Positions 18,401 to 25,942 of a stretch of 64,000 bases of DNA are shown here, one piece after another. The notes below the pieces were generated by a model. That model saw only the letters and a list, made by a program, of their open reading frames with translations, was not told where the DNA came from and made no database searches. Position 1 is the first letter of the stretch. Every line of letters begins with the position of its first letter. Made by a program: the position numbers and the translations under genes. Source of the stretch: JAYVJH01 sp043777595 (GTDB lineage: Bacteria; Bacteroidota; Bacteroidia; Cytophagales; Spirosomataceae); assembly GCA_043777595.1 (NCBI GenBank), contig JAYWHT010000004.1, positions 1 to 64,000 of the forward strand, given 5' to 3'.

Positions 18401-19118
18401 GGGCAGCTACTTTGAGCAAGTGCGCTGGCGACAGTAGCTTATAAAGAGCCGTCAGGCGGTGGTCGTCGTCGGGGTTTTGGTTGCGTAGAGGCGTTTGGTA
18501 GTCTTTGATATTAAAATAAACATAGTCTAAATTTACCTCGGTCTTGGCTATAATTTTGGCTATCTCTTCATAAAAAAACGGGTTGTCTTTTCGGTCATTG
18601 ATTTTGGTTTCGTAGAGTTTTCTAATTTGGGTGTTTCGGTAAATATGTTTGTCAAACTCATTGGCATCTATCACATACCACTCGTTGATGTTGGTAATGA
18701 TAAGGTGTTTGAGCTGTGTATTTTCAACATGGCTGCGCTCGTCCAAGTAATACAAAACGAGTTCGTGCAGGGCTTTTTTATTAAAATTGTCTGCCGATAT
18801 CATCTCGGCCACATTGGTAGGCCGCTTGGCTTCGACGATTACGCCCACATCGCTGTCGGTACTTTTGCCTGTGTGTATCACCAAGTCTTTTTTGTCTTTG
18901 GTGTTAATGGCGTGGGTGCCTCGGTAGTAAGTATCTCGCAAAAAATCCCGAAGGTCGTTTTTTAGATGCTCTTCGCTTTCGTCTTTGGGGCGTTGGTCAA
19001 TGGTGTTAATTTTGTCAAGTAGCACAATAAGATTGGCCTTAAAAACGTCCATTTCTGACCGCAAAACAGGTTGTCTGACGAGTGCTTTGGTGGCTTTGAG
19101 TGGCGAAATAACTGGCAT
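15429..19118 (-). CDS. large single-chain restriction-modification enzyme (type IIG, Eco57I-like) with three in-frame palindrome inserts
   Basis: 1229 aa. The N-terminus holds a nuclease pattern SDVGVIVEAKRP (D90, E96, K98) of the PD-(D/E)xK kind. The methylase has motif I VCDPAVGSGHFL (near 557-570) and motif IV GNPPYVDY (near 857-864). The C-terminal ~250 residues look like a TaqI/Eco57I-type specificity region (LSGGYMRFDIPYLKKIP). Three stretches rich in P and G, at about residues 424-438, 511-532 and 673-693, are encoded by palindromes (17806, 17521, 17041) and interrupt otherwise conserved-looking sequence while keeping the frame. It stands alone beside a PIN toxin pair. Activity after three inserts is uncertain but all catalytic motifs remain. 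Confidence 0.85.
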   Translation of the reverse strand: MPVISPLKATKALVRQPVLRSEMDVFKANLIVLLDKINTIDQRPKDESEEHLKNDLRDFLRDTYYRGTHAINTKDKKDLVIHTGKSTDSDVGVIVEAKRPTNVAEMISADNFNKKALHELVLYYLDERSHVENTQLKHLIITNINEWYVIDANEFDKHIYRNTQIRKLYETKINDRKDNPFFYEEIAKIIAKTEVNLDYVYFNIKDYQTPLRNQNPDDDHRLTALYKLLSPAHLLKVAAPNDANSLNERFYKELLHIIGLEETKDGGKSVIRRKTTNRHAASLLEAAIDAIETEDVLHRVTDGSAYGATVPERTFAVALELCITWINRILFLKLLEGQLMGYHQGDKKYLFLNLATINDFDELFKLFHKVLAVNIDNRTEAIKTKYGHVPYLNSSLFDISELEDQTIKINALDNGGIMPLIKGSVLTPPPSGGGGQGLLSYLFQFLDAYDFASEGATVAIQDDNRTIINASVLGKVFEKINGYKDGSIYTPAFITMYMCRQTIRQAIIQKFSPHPSAPRGGVEIAPPLGAGGLGFTDIYNLIGSKISRKEANDLINTLKVCDPAVGSGHFLVSALNEIITIKSELGILMDENGKLLRDYEVSILNDELVVTDIDGQTFVYNPNNKESTRVQKTLFHEKQTIIENCLFGVDINPNSVKICRLRLWIELLKNAYYSSPAPREGAIETPPLGVGGLQTLPNIDINIKCGNSLLSRFALDADLSKALRSIKYDVAAYRGFVNDYKNEKNRDAKRGLTKIIDSIKADFKTEINKNDKKLLALNKLSGELYNLTAQTSLLPPTPKEAKVQQAVQARLETDINKLSAQIDDIKNNTVYRNAFEWRFEFPEVLNDNGDFVGFDVVIGNPPYVDYRELGSQQTDVLKQYKTSENSPRPNLYQYFIEQGYNILKQSGYLCYINPNQFLSIDAGYGIRKFIVENTIIQFIDDVSNIKVFDKAATYTIVWCFKKEKNGNYPVRISKCNNPEDIGKASLTVRKNDIIANGKYLIIANVNQLLINKIEREKVKLGELSNMIWGTSQSGYGQKKIKKDSFEQLLDSEKTTYKPIIQTRDIKNYVIDWKGEYIPAELFSTNAIKRFDESEKIVVARMTLRLQAAIDFENRYVGKSTIIFDVDKRLNKRYLLSILNSKVINFWYSNYFENTHLSGGYMRFDIPYLKKIPTLIATPAQQQPIIDLVDAVLLAKRDGRPSDTFETQIDELVYELYGITAEERAVIEGK
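17041..17099. repeat. palindromic element (two arms) in restriction-modification gene
   Basis: Left arm 17041-17066 starts AGCCCCC and carries CCCCC-AGA-GGGGG; right arm 17073-17099 is an imperfect inverted copy ending GGGGAGCT. Each arm can itself form a small hairpin. On the coding strand it reads through as a Pro/Gly-rich insert (PAPREGAIETPPLGVGG). Confidence 0.85.
17521..17585. repeat. palindromic element (two arms) in restriction-modification gene
   Basis: Left arm 17521-17547 and inverted right arm 17553-17585 share the AGCCCCC end and the CCCCC-AGA-GGGGG core with the copy at 17041. Coded on the reverse strand as HPSAPRGGVEIAPPLGAGG, just before methylase motif I. Confidence 0.85.
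17806..17840. repeat. single-arm palindromic element in restriction-modification gene
   Basis: One arm of the same family: AGCCCCTG at the left, then CTCCCCC-AGAAGGT-GGGGGAG. Coded as LTPPPSGGGGQGL in the reverse-strand protein. No inverted partner arm is next to it. Confidence 0.75.
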
Positions 19119-19152
19119 TTTTTGTATTTATTTTATTGTTTTATTACGCCTT

Positions 19153-21042
19153 TTACACCACACCATTTTTTATATCTTCGACTATCGTAGGGTCAAGTAG
19201 CGTAGTGATGTCGCCCATGTTTGAGGTATCGCCTTCGGCAATTTTTCGTAATATTCTCCGCATTATTTTGCCAGAGCGGGTTTTGGGTAAGCCTTTCACA
19301 AACTGAATTTTATCGGGTTTGGCTATTGGCCCAATGACACGGGTAACGGTAGCCAAAATGTCTTTTTTCATCAGGCTTTCGTCTTCGGGTATTTTTTCAC
19401 AGATAATATACGCATAAATCCCCTGCCCTTTGATGTCGTGTGGGTAGCCTACTACGGCACTTTCGACAACGCCAGTGTGCATATTGAGGGCGTTTTCTAC
19501 TTCGGCAGTGCCTATTCTATGTCCCGATACATTGAGTACGTCATCGACTCGGCCTGTGATTCTGTAAAAGCCATTTTCGTCACGCATGGCACCATCGCCA
19601 GTAAAATAAAGATTATCATAAGTCGAGAAGTAGGCTGTGCGGCAGCGTTCATGGTCGCCCCAAGTAGTACGAATGATAGACGGCCACGGAAACTTGATAC
19701 ACAAATTACCACTCACATTACCGCCCAATATCTCTTTTCCGTTTTCGTCCACGAGCATCATCTGCACACCTGGCAGCGGCAACGAAGCCCAAGCAGGTTT
19801 GAGGGGCGTAATGCCCGCCAAGGCCGAAATCATGGTAGCCCCTGTTTCGGTTTGCCACCAAGTATCAATCACAGGGCAGCGGCCTTTGCCTACGTTTTCA
19901 GAATACCAGTTCCATGCTTCTTCGTTGATAGGCTCACCTACTGAGCCTAATATTTTGAGCGAACTCAAATCTTTGCCTTGTAATGGCCCCAAACCAAAGC
20001 CCATCAGCGACCGTATGGCCGTGGGGGCAGTATAAAGAATATCTACTTTGTGTTTATCTACAATATCCCATAGTCGGCCAGCGTCGGGGTAGGTTGGTAT
20101 GCCTTCAAACATCATGGTAGTGGCGCCAGCGCAAAGCGGCCCATATACTATGTAGCTGTGGCCTGTTACCCAGCCTACGTCGGCAGTACAAAAATGAACC
20201 ATATTTGGCTCGTACTGAAACACATTCTCAAACGTATAGGTAGCATAAACCATATAGCCGCCCGTGCTATGTACCACACCTTTGGGTTTGCCTGTTGAGC
20301 CAGACGTATAAAGTATAAAAAGCGGATCTTCTGAGTTTATTTCTTCGGCGAGGCAGTCGGTAGCTACTTTTTTTATTTCGTCTTCCCACCAATAATCTCG
20401 CCCTTTTATCATCGACACAGGCTGACGGGTACGGGTCAAGACGATTACTTTTTCGACCGACGGGCAAGCCACCAGCGCATCGTCCACGGTGTCTTTCATG
20501 GGTATAGATTTATTGCCACGGTAGGCACCGTCGGAGGTTATGACCATTTTACAATCAGAGTCATTGATACGGTCTCGGACAGACTGGGCTGAAAAACCAC
20601 CAAAAACCACTGAATGAATAGCCCCAATGCGAGCGCAGGCCAACATCGCTATGGCCGCCTCGGGTACCATGGGTAGGTATATACACACACGGTCGCCTTT
20701 GACAACGCCATGACGTTTGAGGACATTGGCAAACTGACTGACTTTGAGATGTAACGTTTTGTAGGTAATAGCGATAGCTTCTTCGGTAGGGTCGTTGGGT
20801 TCCCAGAGTATAGCCGTTTGGTCGCCTCGTTCGGTCAAATGTCGGTCGAGGGCGTTGTAGCTGATATTGGTTTTGCCATCAATAAACCACTTGATGTTAG
20901 GTTCTTTAAAATTCCATTCTAAGGTTTTTGTCCATGGTTTGTGCCAATAAAAATGAGAGGCAATGTCAGCCCAGAAGGCTTCGGGATTGGCTACGCTCTG
21001 CTCGTAAGCGGCTTGGTATTGGTCAAAAGTACGGATACGCAT
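19153..21042 (-). CDS. acs: acetate-CoA ligase (acetyl-CoA synthetase)
   Basis: 629 aa; makes acetyl-CoA from acetate, ATP and CoA. Motifs: FILYTSGSTGKPKGVVHS (P-loop of adenylate-forming enzymes), TWWQTETGATM, YFTGDGAMRDENGFYRITGR, and the C-terminal PKTRSGKIMRRILRK holding the catalytic, acetylation-controlled Lys. The N-terminal region FYWHKPWTKTLEWNF is standard for Acs. Slightly shorter than E. coli Acs (652 aa). It lies 34 bases upstream of the large restriction-modification gene on the same strand. Confidence 0.96.
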   Translation of the reverse strand: MRIRTFDQYQAAYEQSVANPEAFWADIASHFYWHKPWTKTLEWNFKEPNIKWFIDGKTNISYNALDRHLTERGDQTAILWEPNDPTEEAIAITYKTLHLKVSQFANVLKRHGVVKGDRVCIYLPMVPEAAIAMLACARIGAIHSVVFGGFSAQSVRDRINDSDCKMVITSDGAYRGNKSIPMKDTVDDALVACPSVEKVIVLTRTRQPVSMIKGRDYWWEDEIKKVATDCLAEEINSEDPLFILYTSGSTGKPKGVVHSTGGYMVYATYTFENVFQYEPNMVHFCTADVGWVTGHSYIVYGPLCAGATTMMFEGIPTYPDAGRLWDIVDKHKVDILYTAPTAIRSLMGFGLGPLQGKDLSSLKILGSVGEPINEEAWNWYSENVGKGRCPVIDTWWQTETGATMISALAGITPLKPAWASLPLPGVQMMLVDENGKEILGGNVSGNLCIKFPWPSIIRTTWGDHERCRTAYFSTYDNLYFTGDGAMRDENGFYRITGRVDDVLNVSGHRIGTAEVENALNMHTGVVESAVVGYPHDIKGQGIYAYIICEKIPEDESLMKKDILATVTRVIGPIAKPDKIQFVKGLPKTRSGKIMRRILRKIAEGDTSNMGDITTLLDPTIVEDIKNGVV

Positions 21043-21484
21043 TGGTATAGTGGGTTGTGGTTATGTAATTATATAATCTAACCCAATGATTACAAGGTTC
21101 TTATGTATCAAAGAGGTGATTAAAGTATCGAAATTTTCATCGAATATCTGTTTCAAGTATTCAATCAAAAATTTCATGCTGCTATTTTGGCAGAAGGTGA
21201 TTGAACACTCAAAAGTGCATATTGCACACAAGCATTGTCGGTTTTCCATGTCCAACATGGGGGTTGAGTGTGATTCGGTCTAATAGATTTTGCATCGTTT
21301 CAGTTGTTTGGTTCTATGATAGTTTTTGTGGCTGGGGGGCATGGCATGAGTCTGTATGCCCTACGTCCCTGCTTTTTAGTCGTCCACAAAAATTGTCGGA
21401 CAACCATTTATTTTATTATCTATGATTCAAGTAGCAATTACTCACAATATTGCCTTTCTGGGTATAATAATACAAACAACCTTT
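21043..21484. other. 442-base stretch without a supported gene
   Basis: Between acs and the outer-membrane protein gene. Several overlapping short open frames exist on both strands but none has a recognisable product. It contains small hairpins (CCATGT/ACATGG near 21247; GGGCAT/ATGCCC near 21336-21362) and should hold the acs promoter on the reverse strand. A small RNA or gene remnant is possible but nothing could be identified. Confidence 0.4.
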
Positions 21485-22087
21485 CTAAAATCGATAGCCC
21501 ACACCAAACACTAAGGCTGTATTGATTTCGCCATCAGAAAAAGAATGTAACGAAGGGCGTAGCTGGTATGCCCAACGACCTGCATACAACTCGACAGAAA
21601 CAGGAACGACCCAACCCACCGAAAAAGTACGAATATTACCTTGGTAGTTGTAATCTACCATTTCAAAATTGGGATCGCCGCCATAATTTGTTCTGCTAAA
21701 ACCTACCGAACGGGGGTCGTTGTCCAACTGTTTTTTGAACGACAGTCCTGCACCAGCCTTGATTTTAAACGTTTTTGTATCAATCGGGGCAAACAACAAA
21801 TTGATGTCGGCAGTTGTAACACTTTTTACTACTCGGTAGGTTTTTGTTCCAATTCCTTGAATTTCTCGTGCAGCTTGACCAAAATTGAGCGAAGCGGCAA
21901 CTGATATTCGTTTCTGAACCAAATACTCATACTCGTTGCGATAGTTTGAGCCTATCATATCGCCAGAGCCTACAAATAACACCCCAACACCCAGCCGAAC
22001 TTGATGTCGGTACGGTAATACAGGCAACTGAGCCATTGAAACAGCAGTCAATAGCATACAAAACAGAGTACAGGATAGTGTTTTCGT
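21485..22087 (-). CDS. outer-membrane beta-barrel-like protein, probable non-ATG start
   Basis: The mature part alternates strand-like segments and ends with an aromatic residue (TALVFGVGYRF), as in small outer-membrane barrels. The first ATG in frame (22057) would give MLLTAVSMAQ, a signal peptide lacking its basic start. Reading upstream, the frame stays open and gives (ACG)KTLSCTLFCMLLTAVSMAQ, a complete signal peptide, if ACG at 22087-22085 takes the place of ATG. A stop lies five codons further up. So the start is either ACG, a nearby ATT/ATA, or a lost ATG (a damaged gene or sequence error). Function unknown. Confidence 0.6.
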   Translation of the reverse strand, partial: TKTLSCTLFCMLLTAVSMAQLPVLPYRHQVRLGVGVLFVGSGDMIGSNYRNEYEYLVQKRISVAASLNFGQAAREIQGIGTKTYRVVKSVTTADINLLFAPIDTKTFKIKAGAGLSFKKQLDNDPRSVGFSRTNYGGDPNFEMVDYNYQGNIRTFSVGWVVPVSVELYAGRWAYQLRPSLHSFSDGEINTALVFGVGYRF

Positions 22088-22125
22088 GGGTATAATTGTT
22101 TAATTGAAATGGTAAATATAAGTGA

Positions 22126-22344
22126 TTATTTTTGGTCATACTCACCTTGTAGTGCATACACGCCAAAGCGTACCAGCGAACCTACAATGATAGGAATGAG
22201 TACAAAGACAAAGACGATTGCCTGGATTTTATCGTCCATTTTGATACTACTCAGATTGCCGCCATAACGACCAAATAGCTCATAACCAGCATATAGCCCC
22301 AGAGTTATCCAAACGAGGCCAAGTATTTTTTTAATTTTGTTCAT
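22126..22344 (-). CDS. small two-helix membrane protein (DUF6814-like)
   Basis: 72 aa with two transmembrane helices (LGLVWITLGLYAGYELF and AIVFVFVLIPIIVGSLVRFGVYAL) and ending in QGEYDQK. It recalls the DUF6814 small proteins found next to MHS-type MFS transporters in Bacteroidota, where they may be an accessory subunit. Here the transporter gene (23070-24641) lies just upstream, separated by one unrelated gene at 22356. Confidence 0.6.
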   Translation of the reverse strand: MNKIKKILGLVWITLGLYAGYELFGRYGGNLSSIKMDDKIQAIVFVFVLIPIIVGSLVRFGVYALQGEYDQK

Positions 22345-22355
22345 TTTGGTTTTTG

Positions 22356-23021
22356 TTAGGTAGTTTCCATTTTTTGGGTTAGTATTCTTTTTGTTCTTTT
22401 CAATATTTTCACAATTGTCATCAAGTCGTCTATATCCACACTATTATAGTTTTTGCTGATGTCGTATTGTTGATTTTCTAAATATACAAAGTTCCAAATA
22501 CTACCGATTACTACTACACCATACAACGGAAACGAAATTTGATTGAGGCTTTGGGCTGTAATCATTGCCGCCAAAAGTTGGCCTTCGGGGTCACTTTCTG
22601 ATTTGCCTTTTTTGTATCGGGCGGTGTTCCGCTCGTGTAAAAAAAAATAAGGAATTTCTGGTTTTTCAATTCCTTTGGCAGCCATCCAATCAGCTTTACC
22701 AGACAGTGTAAACTTTTCAAATTCAGCTTCTAATTTCTCATCAGCAAACGAACCCAAATATTTGTAGTTAAAATCAATCAAAGACAAAATGGGCGAAATA
22801 AAATTGAGTTTAAGTGTTTCTTCGTTCCAGCCATTTATTCGTAAATAAGCCGAATTGATAAGCCTTTCAAGGGTTGTTATTTCGTGCGGTTCAACCGAAA
22901 ACCCAGCACTATCCAACCAATCGGCTAATGCGTCCCATTCCAAAATACGCCTCAACCCAAACTCTTTTTCGATGAACGATCGAGTACATTTTTCAAACAA
23001 TATCTTGGTTTTTTTTTCCAT
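22356..23021 (-). CDS. hypothetical protein, restriction-nuclease-like (possibly degenerate)
   Basis: 221 aa. A helical N-terminus is followed by FISPILSLIDF, then SGKADWMAAKG and IPYFFLHERNTARYKKGK, then DPEGQLLAAMITAQ. This order (GxxD, hydrophobic strand with E, Lys, DPxGQLLxAM) is that of a Bacteroidota family with a PD-(D/E)xK-like fold. The usual ExK seems replaced by HERN here, so cleavage activity is doubtful. The gene sits between the MFS transporter and its small membrane partner and starts 48 bases downstream of the transporter, looking like an insertion into their operon. Confidence 0.55.
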   Translation of the reverse strand: MEKKTKILFEKCTRSFIEKEFGLRRILEWDALADWLDSAGFSVEPHEITTLERLINSAYLRINGWNEETLKLNFISPILSLIDFNYKYLGSFADEKLEAEFEKFTLSGKADWMAAKGIEKPEIPYFFLHERNTARYKKGKSESDPEGQLLAAMITAQSLNQISFPLYGVVVIGSIWNFVYLENQQYDISKNYNSVDIDDLMTIVKILKRTKRILTQKMETT

Positions 23022-23069
23022 AAGTCAGTCGTATTTTACACAAATTTAGCACAAATCGAACAGGTTTTA

Positions 23070-24641
23070 CTAATCATCGGCACGAGTATAGTTTTTGTTG
23101 GTCAAGTAAATAGTGCCAATAACCAAACTCACACTGGCAATAATAATCGGATACCAAAGCCCTTCGAGATAAAACTGGGGATTGGGCAGAGCCGTACCAG
23201 CTTTTTCAGCGGCTTCATTGGCGGCTTTGGCTGTCGTTACAAGTGCCGTTGCAATAAACGGTACTAAGCCCCCAAACACCCCATTGCCAATGTGATAGGG
23301 TAGCGACATAGATGTATAGCGAATCCGAGTAGGGAACAACTCAACCAAAAAAGCGGCGATTGGCCCATAAACCATCGTTACATATACGACCTGAATCAGT
23401 ACCCACCAGACCAATACCCAAAAATCGCTGCTGTTGAGTGTGGTACTTTTTTTGACTTCGGGTTTTGGGTTTTCTATTGATTTGTTGGCCAATACCGTTG
23501 CTTTTTTTACCTCTTTGTAGGTCGTACCATCGGCAAATTCTTTTGTGGTTGTAGTAGTATAAAGTGAGTCTGTTGTGCCTGAAAATAAAGTGCCTACGGT
23601 ATTACTGGTGGTTTTTTCTGTGATTTCGATTTTGTTTTTTAAGTTTGTTGTCTGGTATATTTTTTCATAAATAATACGGTAACTCAGTACAGCCAGCAAC
23701 ATACCTACCAGCATAATACCCTTGCGCCCGATACGGTCGGACAATGAGCCAAAAAAAACAAAACCCGCCGTACCAATACCCAAAGCCCACATAATAATAG
23801 TCCGAGATTGGGTAAACTCAACATTGCAAATATTCTCAATAAATGACTGTGCATAAAACTGCCCTGTGTACCAAACCACTCCCTGCCCCATAGTTGCGCC
23901 CAACAATGCAAGTAATACAATTTTAAAATTTTCTTTTTTGCCGAACGATTCTTTTAATGGATTGGCTGAGATTGTTCCTTCTTTTTTGATTTTTATAAAA
24001 GCAGGTGATTCGGACATTCGCAGACGGATAAAAACCGACACCAGCACCAACACAATAGAAACCAAAAACGGAATACGCCAGCCCCAAACCGCAAAAGTTT
24101 CGACACCAACCAACTGACGTACCAGTACAATGACTCCCAACGACAAAAATAGTCCGAGCGTAGCCGTAGTCTGAATCCAAGAAGTAAAATAACCTCGGCG
24201 GCCTTCGGGAGCGTGTTCGGCTACATAAGTGGCTGCACCGCCGTACTCACCACCCAACGCCAAGCCCTGTAATAGTCTGAGAATGAGCATCAGAATAGGT
24301 GCGGCTATACCCCAAGAGTCGTAGCCTGGAATACAGCCAATCAAGAAAGTACTACCGCCCATAATAACGAGCGTAACCATAAAAGTATATTTTCGACCTA
24401 CCAAGTCGCCCAATCGTCCAAAAACCAATGCCCCAAACGGACGTACTATAAAGCCTGCCGCAAAAGTGGCCAATGTAGCCAATAGGGCAGCCGTGGCGTT
24501 GCCTTTTGGAAAAAACTGCCCTGCAATGATAGTAGCCAGACTACCATAAATATAAAAATCGTACCACTCAATGAGCGTACCGACCGAGCTGGCCGAGATT
24601 ACAGTAAAAAGACTACTGGATTTGGAAGAATCGTGAGACAT
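23070..24641 (-). CDS. MFS transporter, metabolite:H+ symporter (MHS/ProP-like)
   Basis: 523 aa, 12 predicted membrane helices. Helix 1-2 contains GTLIEWYDFYIYG, and loop 2-3 GRLGDLVGRKYTF, the MHS signature; LALGGEYGGAATYVAEHAP is the family's conserved helix 4 region. An extra ~80-residue soluble loop (about 335-415, rich in T and K) separates helices in the second half and would lie outside the membrane. Substrates in this group include betaine, proline, citrate, alpha-ketoglutarate and shikimate; not determinable here. Divergent from the epimerase gene at 24728. Confidence 0.88.
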   Translation of the reverse strand: MSHDSSKSSSLFTVISASSVGTLIEWYDFYIYGSLATIIAGQFFPKGNATAALLATLATFAAGFIVRPFGALVFGRLGDLVGRKYTFMVTLVIMGGSTFLIGCIPGYDSWGIAAPILMLILRLLQGLALGGEYGGAATYVAEHAPEGRRGYFTSWIQTTATLGLFLSLGVIVLVRQLVGVETFAVWGWRIPFLVSIVLVLVSVFIRLRMSESPAFIKIKKEGTISANPLKESFGKKENFKIVLLALLGATMGQGVVWYTGQFYAQSFIENICNVEFTQSRTIIMWALGIGTAGFVFFGSLSDRIGRKGIMLVGMLLAVLSYRIIYEKIYQTTNLKNKIEITEKTTSNTVGTLFSGTTDSLYTTTTTKEFADGTTYKEVKKATVLANKSIENPKPEVKKSTTLNSSDFWVLVWWVLIQVVYVTMVYGPIAAFLVELFPTRIRYTSMSLPYHIGNGVFGGLVPFIATALVTTAKAANEAAEKAGTALPNPQFYLEGLWYPIIIASVSLVIGTIYLTNKNYTRADD

Positions 24642-24727
24642 TGGCTTAGGGTTTAGTCAAAAAAGTATATATTGGTTTGTAGCTACTTTCGACAAGTAAC
24701 CAATCTTTTGTATTTAATCCAGAAAAT

Positions 24728-25873
24728 GTGAAACAGAAGCGCATTATAACCAAAATAATTTTATTTATTCTCACAATTTTTATAAATATGAGTTGCAACA
24801 CCCATCATTTATCTATCACCCAAACCGATTTTGGCAAGACCACTGAGGGCAAAAACGCAACGCTTTATACCCTAAAAAACTCCAAAGGCATGGAGGTACG
24901 CATCAGCAACTACGGCGGCATGATTACGCACTGGCTCGCTCCCGACAAAAATGGTAAATTTGAAGACATTGTACTGGGTTATGATTCGCTTGCGAGTTAT
25001 CTAAAAGAATCACCGTATTTTGGGGCAATCATCGGTCGATATGGCAACCGAATTGCGAGAGGGAAATTCACATTAGATGAAAAAAAATATACACTCGCCA
25101 TCAATAACGGGGTCAATACTTTACACGGTGGTGTGCAGGGTTTTGATAAACAAATCTGGACAGCCGAAACAACCATAGACGACGACGAGGCAACACTAAC
25201 GCTGACATATACAAGTAAGGACGGAGAAGAAGGTTATCCTGGCAATTTGAAAGTGATGGTAACTTACGCACTAAAAAACGACAATTCGTTACAGATTGAT
25301 TACCAAGCCACTACCGACCGTGCCACGCCCATCAATCTGACCAATCATACTTATTTTAATTTGACTGGCAACACCAAACGAGATATTCTGGAACATCAAT
25401 TGACACTAAACGCTGGCCGATTTTTGCCAGTCGATAATACCCTAATTCCAACTGGGATTTTACAAGATGTAACCGCCACGCCTTTTGATTTTAGAAAACC
25501 AGAAATGATTGGCAAGCGTATTGACCAAACATCAGACAAACAAATTGTAAACGGTGGCGGCTATGACCATTGTTGGGTTTTTGATGGACAAGCTGGGCAA
25601 TTATGCCAAGTTGCAACCGTAACCGAACCAACGAGCGGCCGTACGCTCGAAGTGCTAACTACTGAGCCTGCGGTACAATTTTATGCGGGTAATTTTCTGA
25701 ATGGCAGCATTGTAGGAAAACACAACACAACTTATGGCAAGCGTTCTGGCTTTTGTTTAGAAACCCAACATTACCCAGACTCGCCCAATCGGCCACAGTT
25801 TCCGAATACAATTTTGAGGACAAACCAAGTTTACAAAAGTAGGACGGTTTATAAATTGGGAGTATTGAAATAA
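24728..25873 (+). CDS. galM: aldose 1-epimerase, lipoprotein form
   Basis: 381 aa; interconverts alpha and beta anomers of sugars such as galactose. It starts with GTG (24728), needed to include the lipoprotein signal ILFILTIFINMSC; the ATG at the same site is followed at once by a stop in another frame. The mature enzyme shows GGMITHWLAPDKNG, GRYGNRIARGKF, NLTNHTYFNL (catalytic His) and ETQHYPDSPN (catalytic Glu). The lipid anchor suggests it acts in the periplasm. Confidence 0.92.
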   Translation: MKQKRIITKIILFILTIFINMSCNTHHLSITQTDFGKTTEGKNATLYTLKNSKGMEVRISNYGGMITHWLAPDKNGKFEDIVLGYDSLASYLKESPYFGAIIGRYGNRIARGKFTLDEKKYTLAINNGVNTLHGGVQGFDKQIWTAETTIDDDEATLTLTYTSKDGEEGYPGNLKVMVTYALKNDNSLQIDYQATTDRATPINLTNHTYFNLTGNTKRDILEHQLTLNAGRFLPVDNTLIPTGILQDVTATPFDFRKPEMIGKRIDQTSDKQIVNGGGYDHCWVFDGQAGQLCQVATVTEPTSGRTLEVLTTEPAVQFYAGNFLNGSIVGKHNTTYGKRSGFCLETQHYPDSPNRPQFPNTILRTNQVYKSRTVYKLGVLK

Positions 25874-25942
25874 AAATTTGGGTGGCCTATAAACTGTCAG
25901 AGCGATTTGTACGTTAATAAGCCATCACATCATTTTAGAATT

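Noticed and set aside
21061..21525. Overlapping short frames of 64-75 codons on both strands between acs and the outer-membrane gene
   Set aside because: No recognisable protein features, and frames on both strands overlap; treated as chance.
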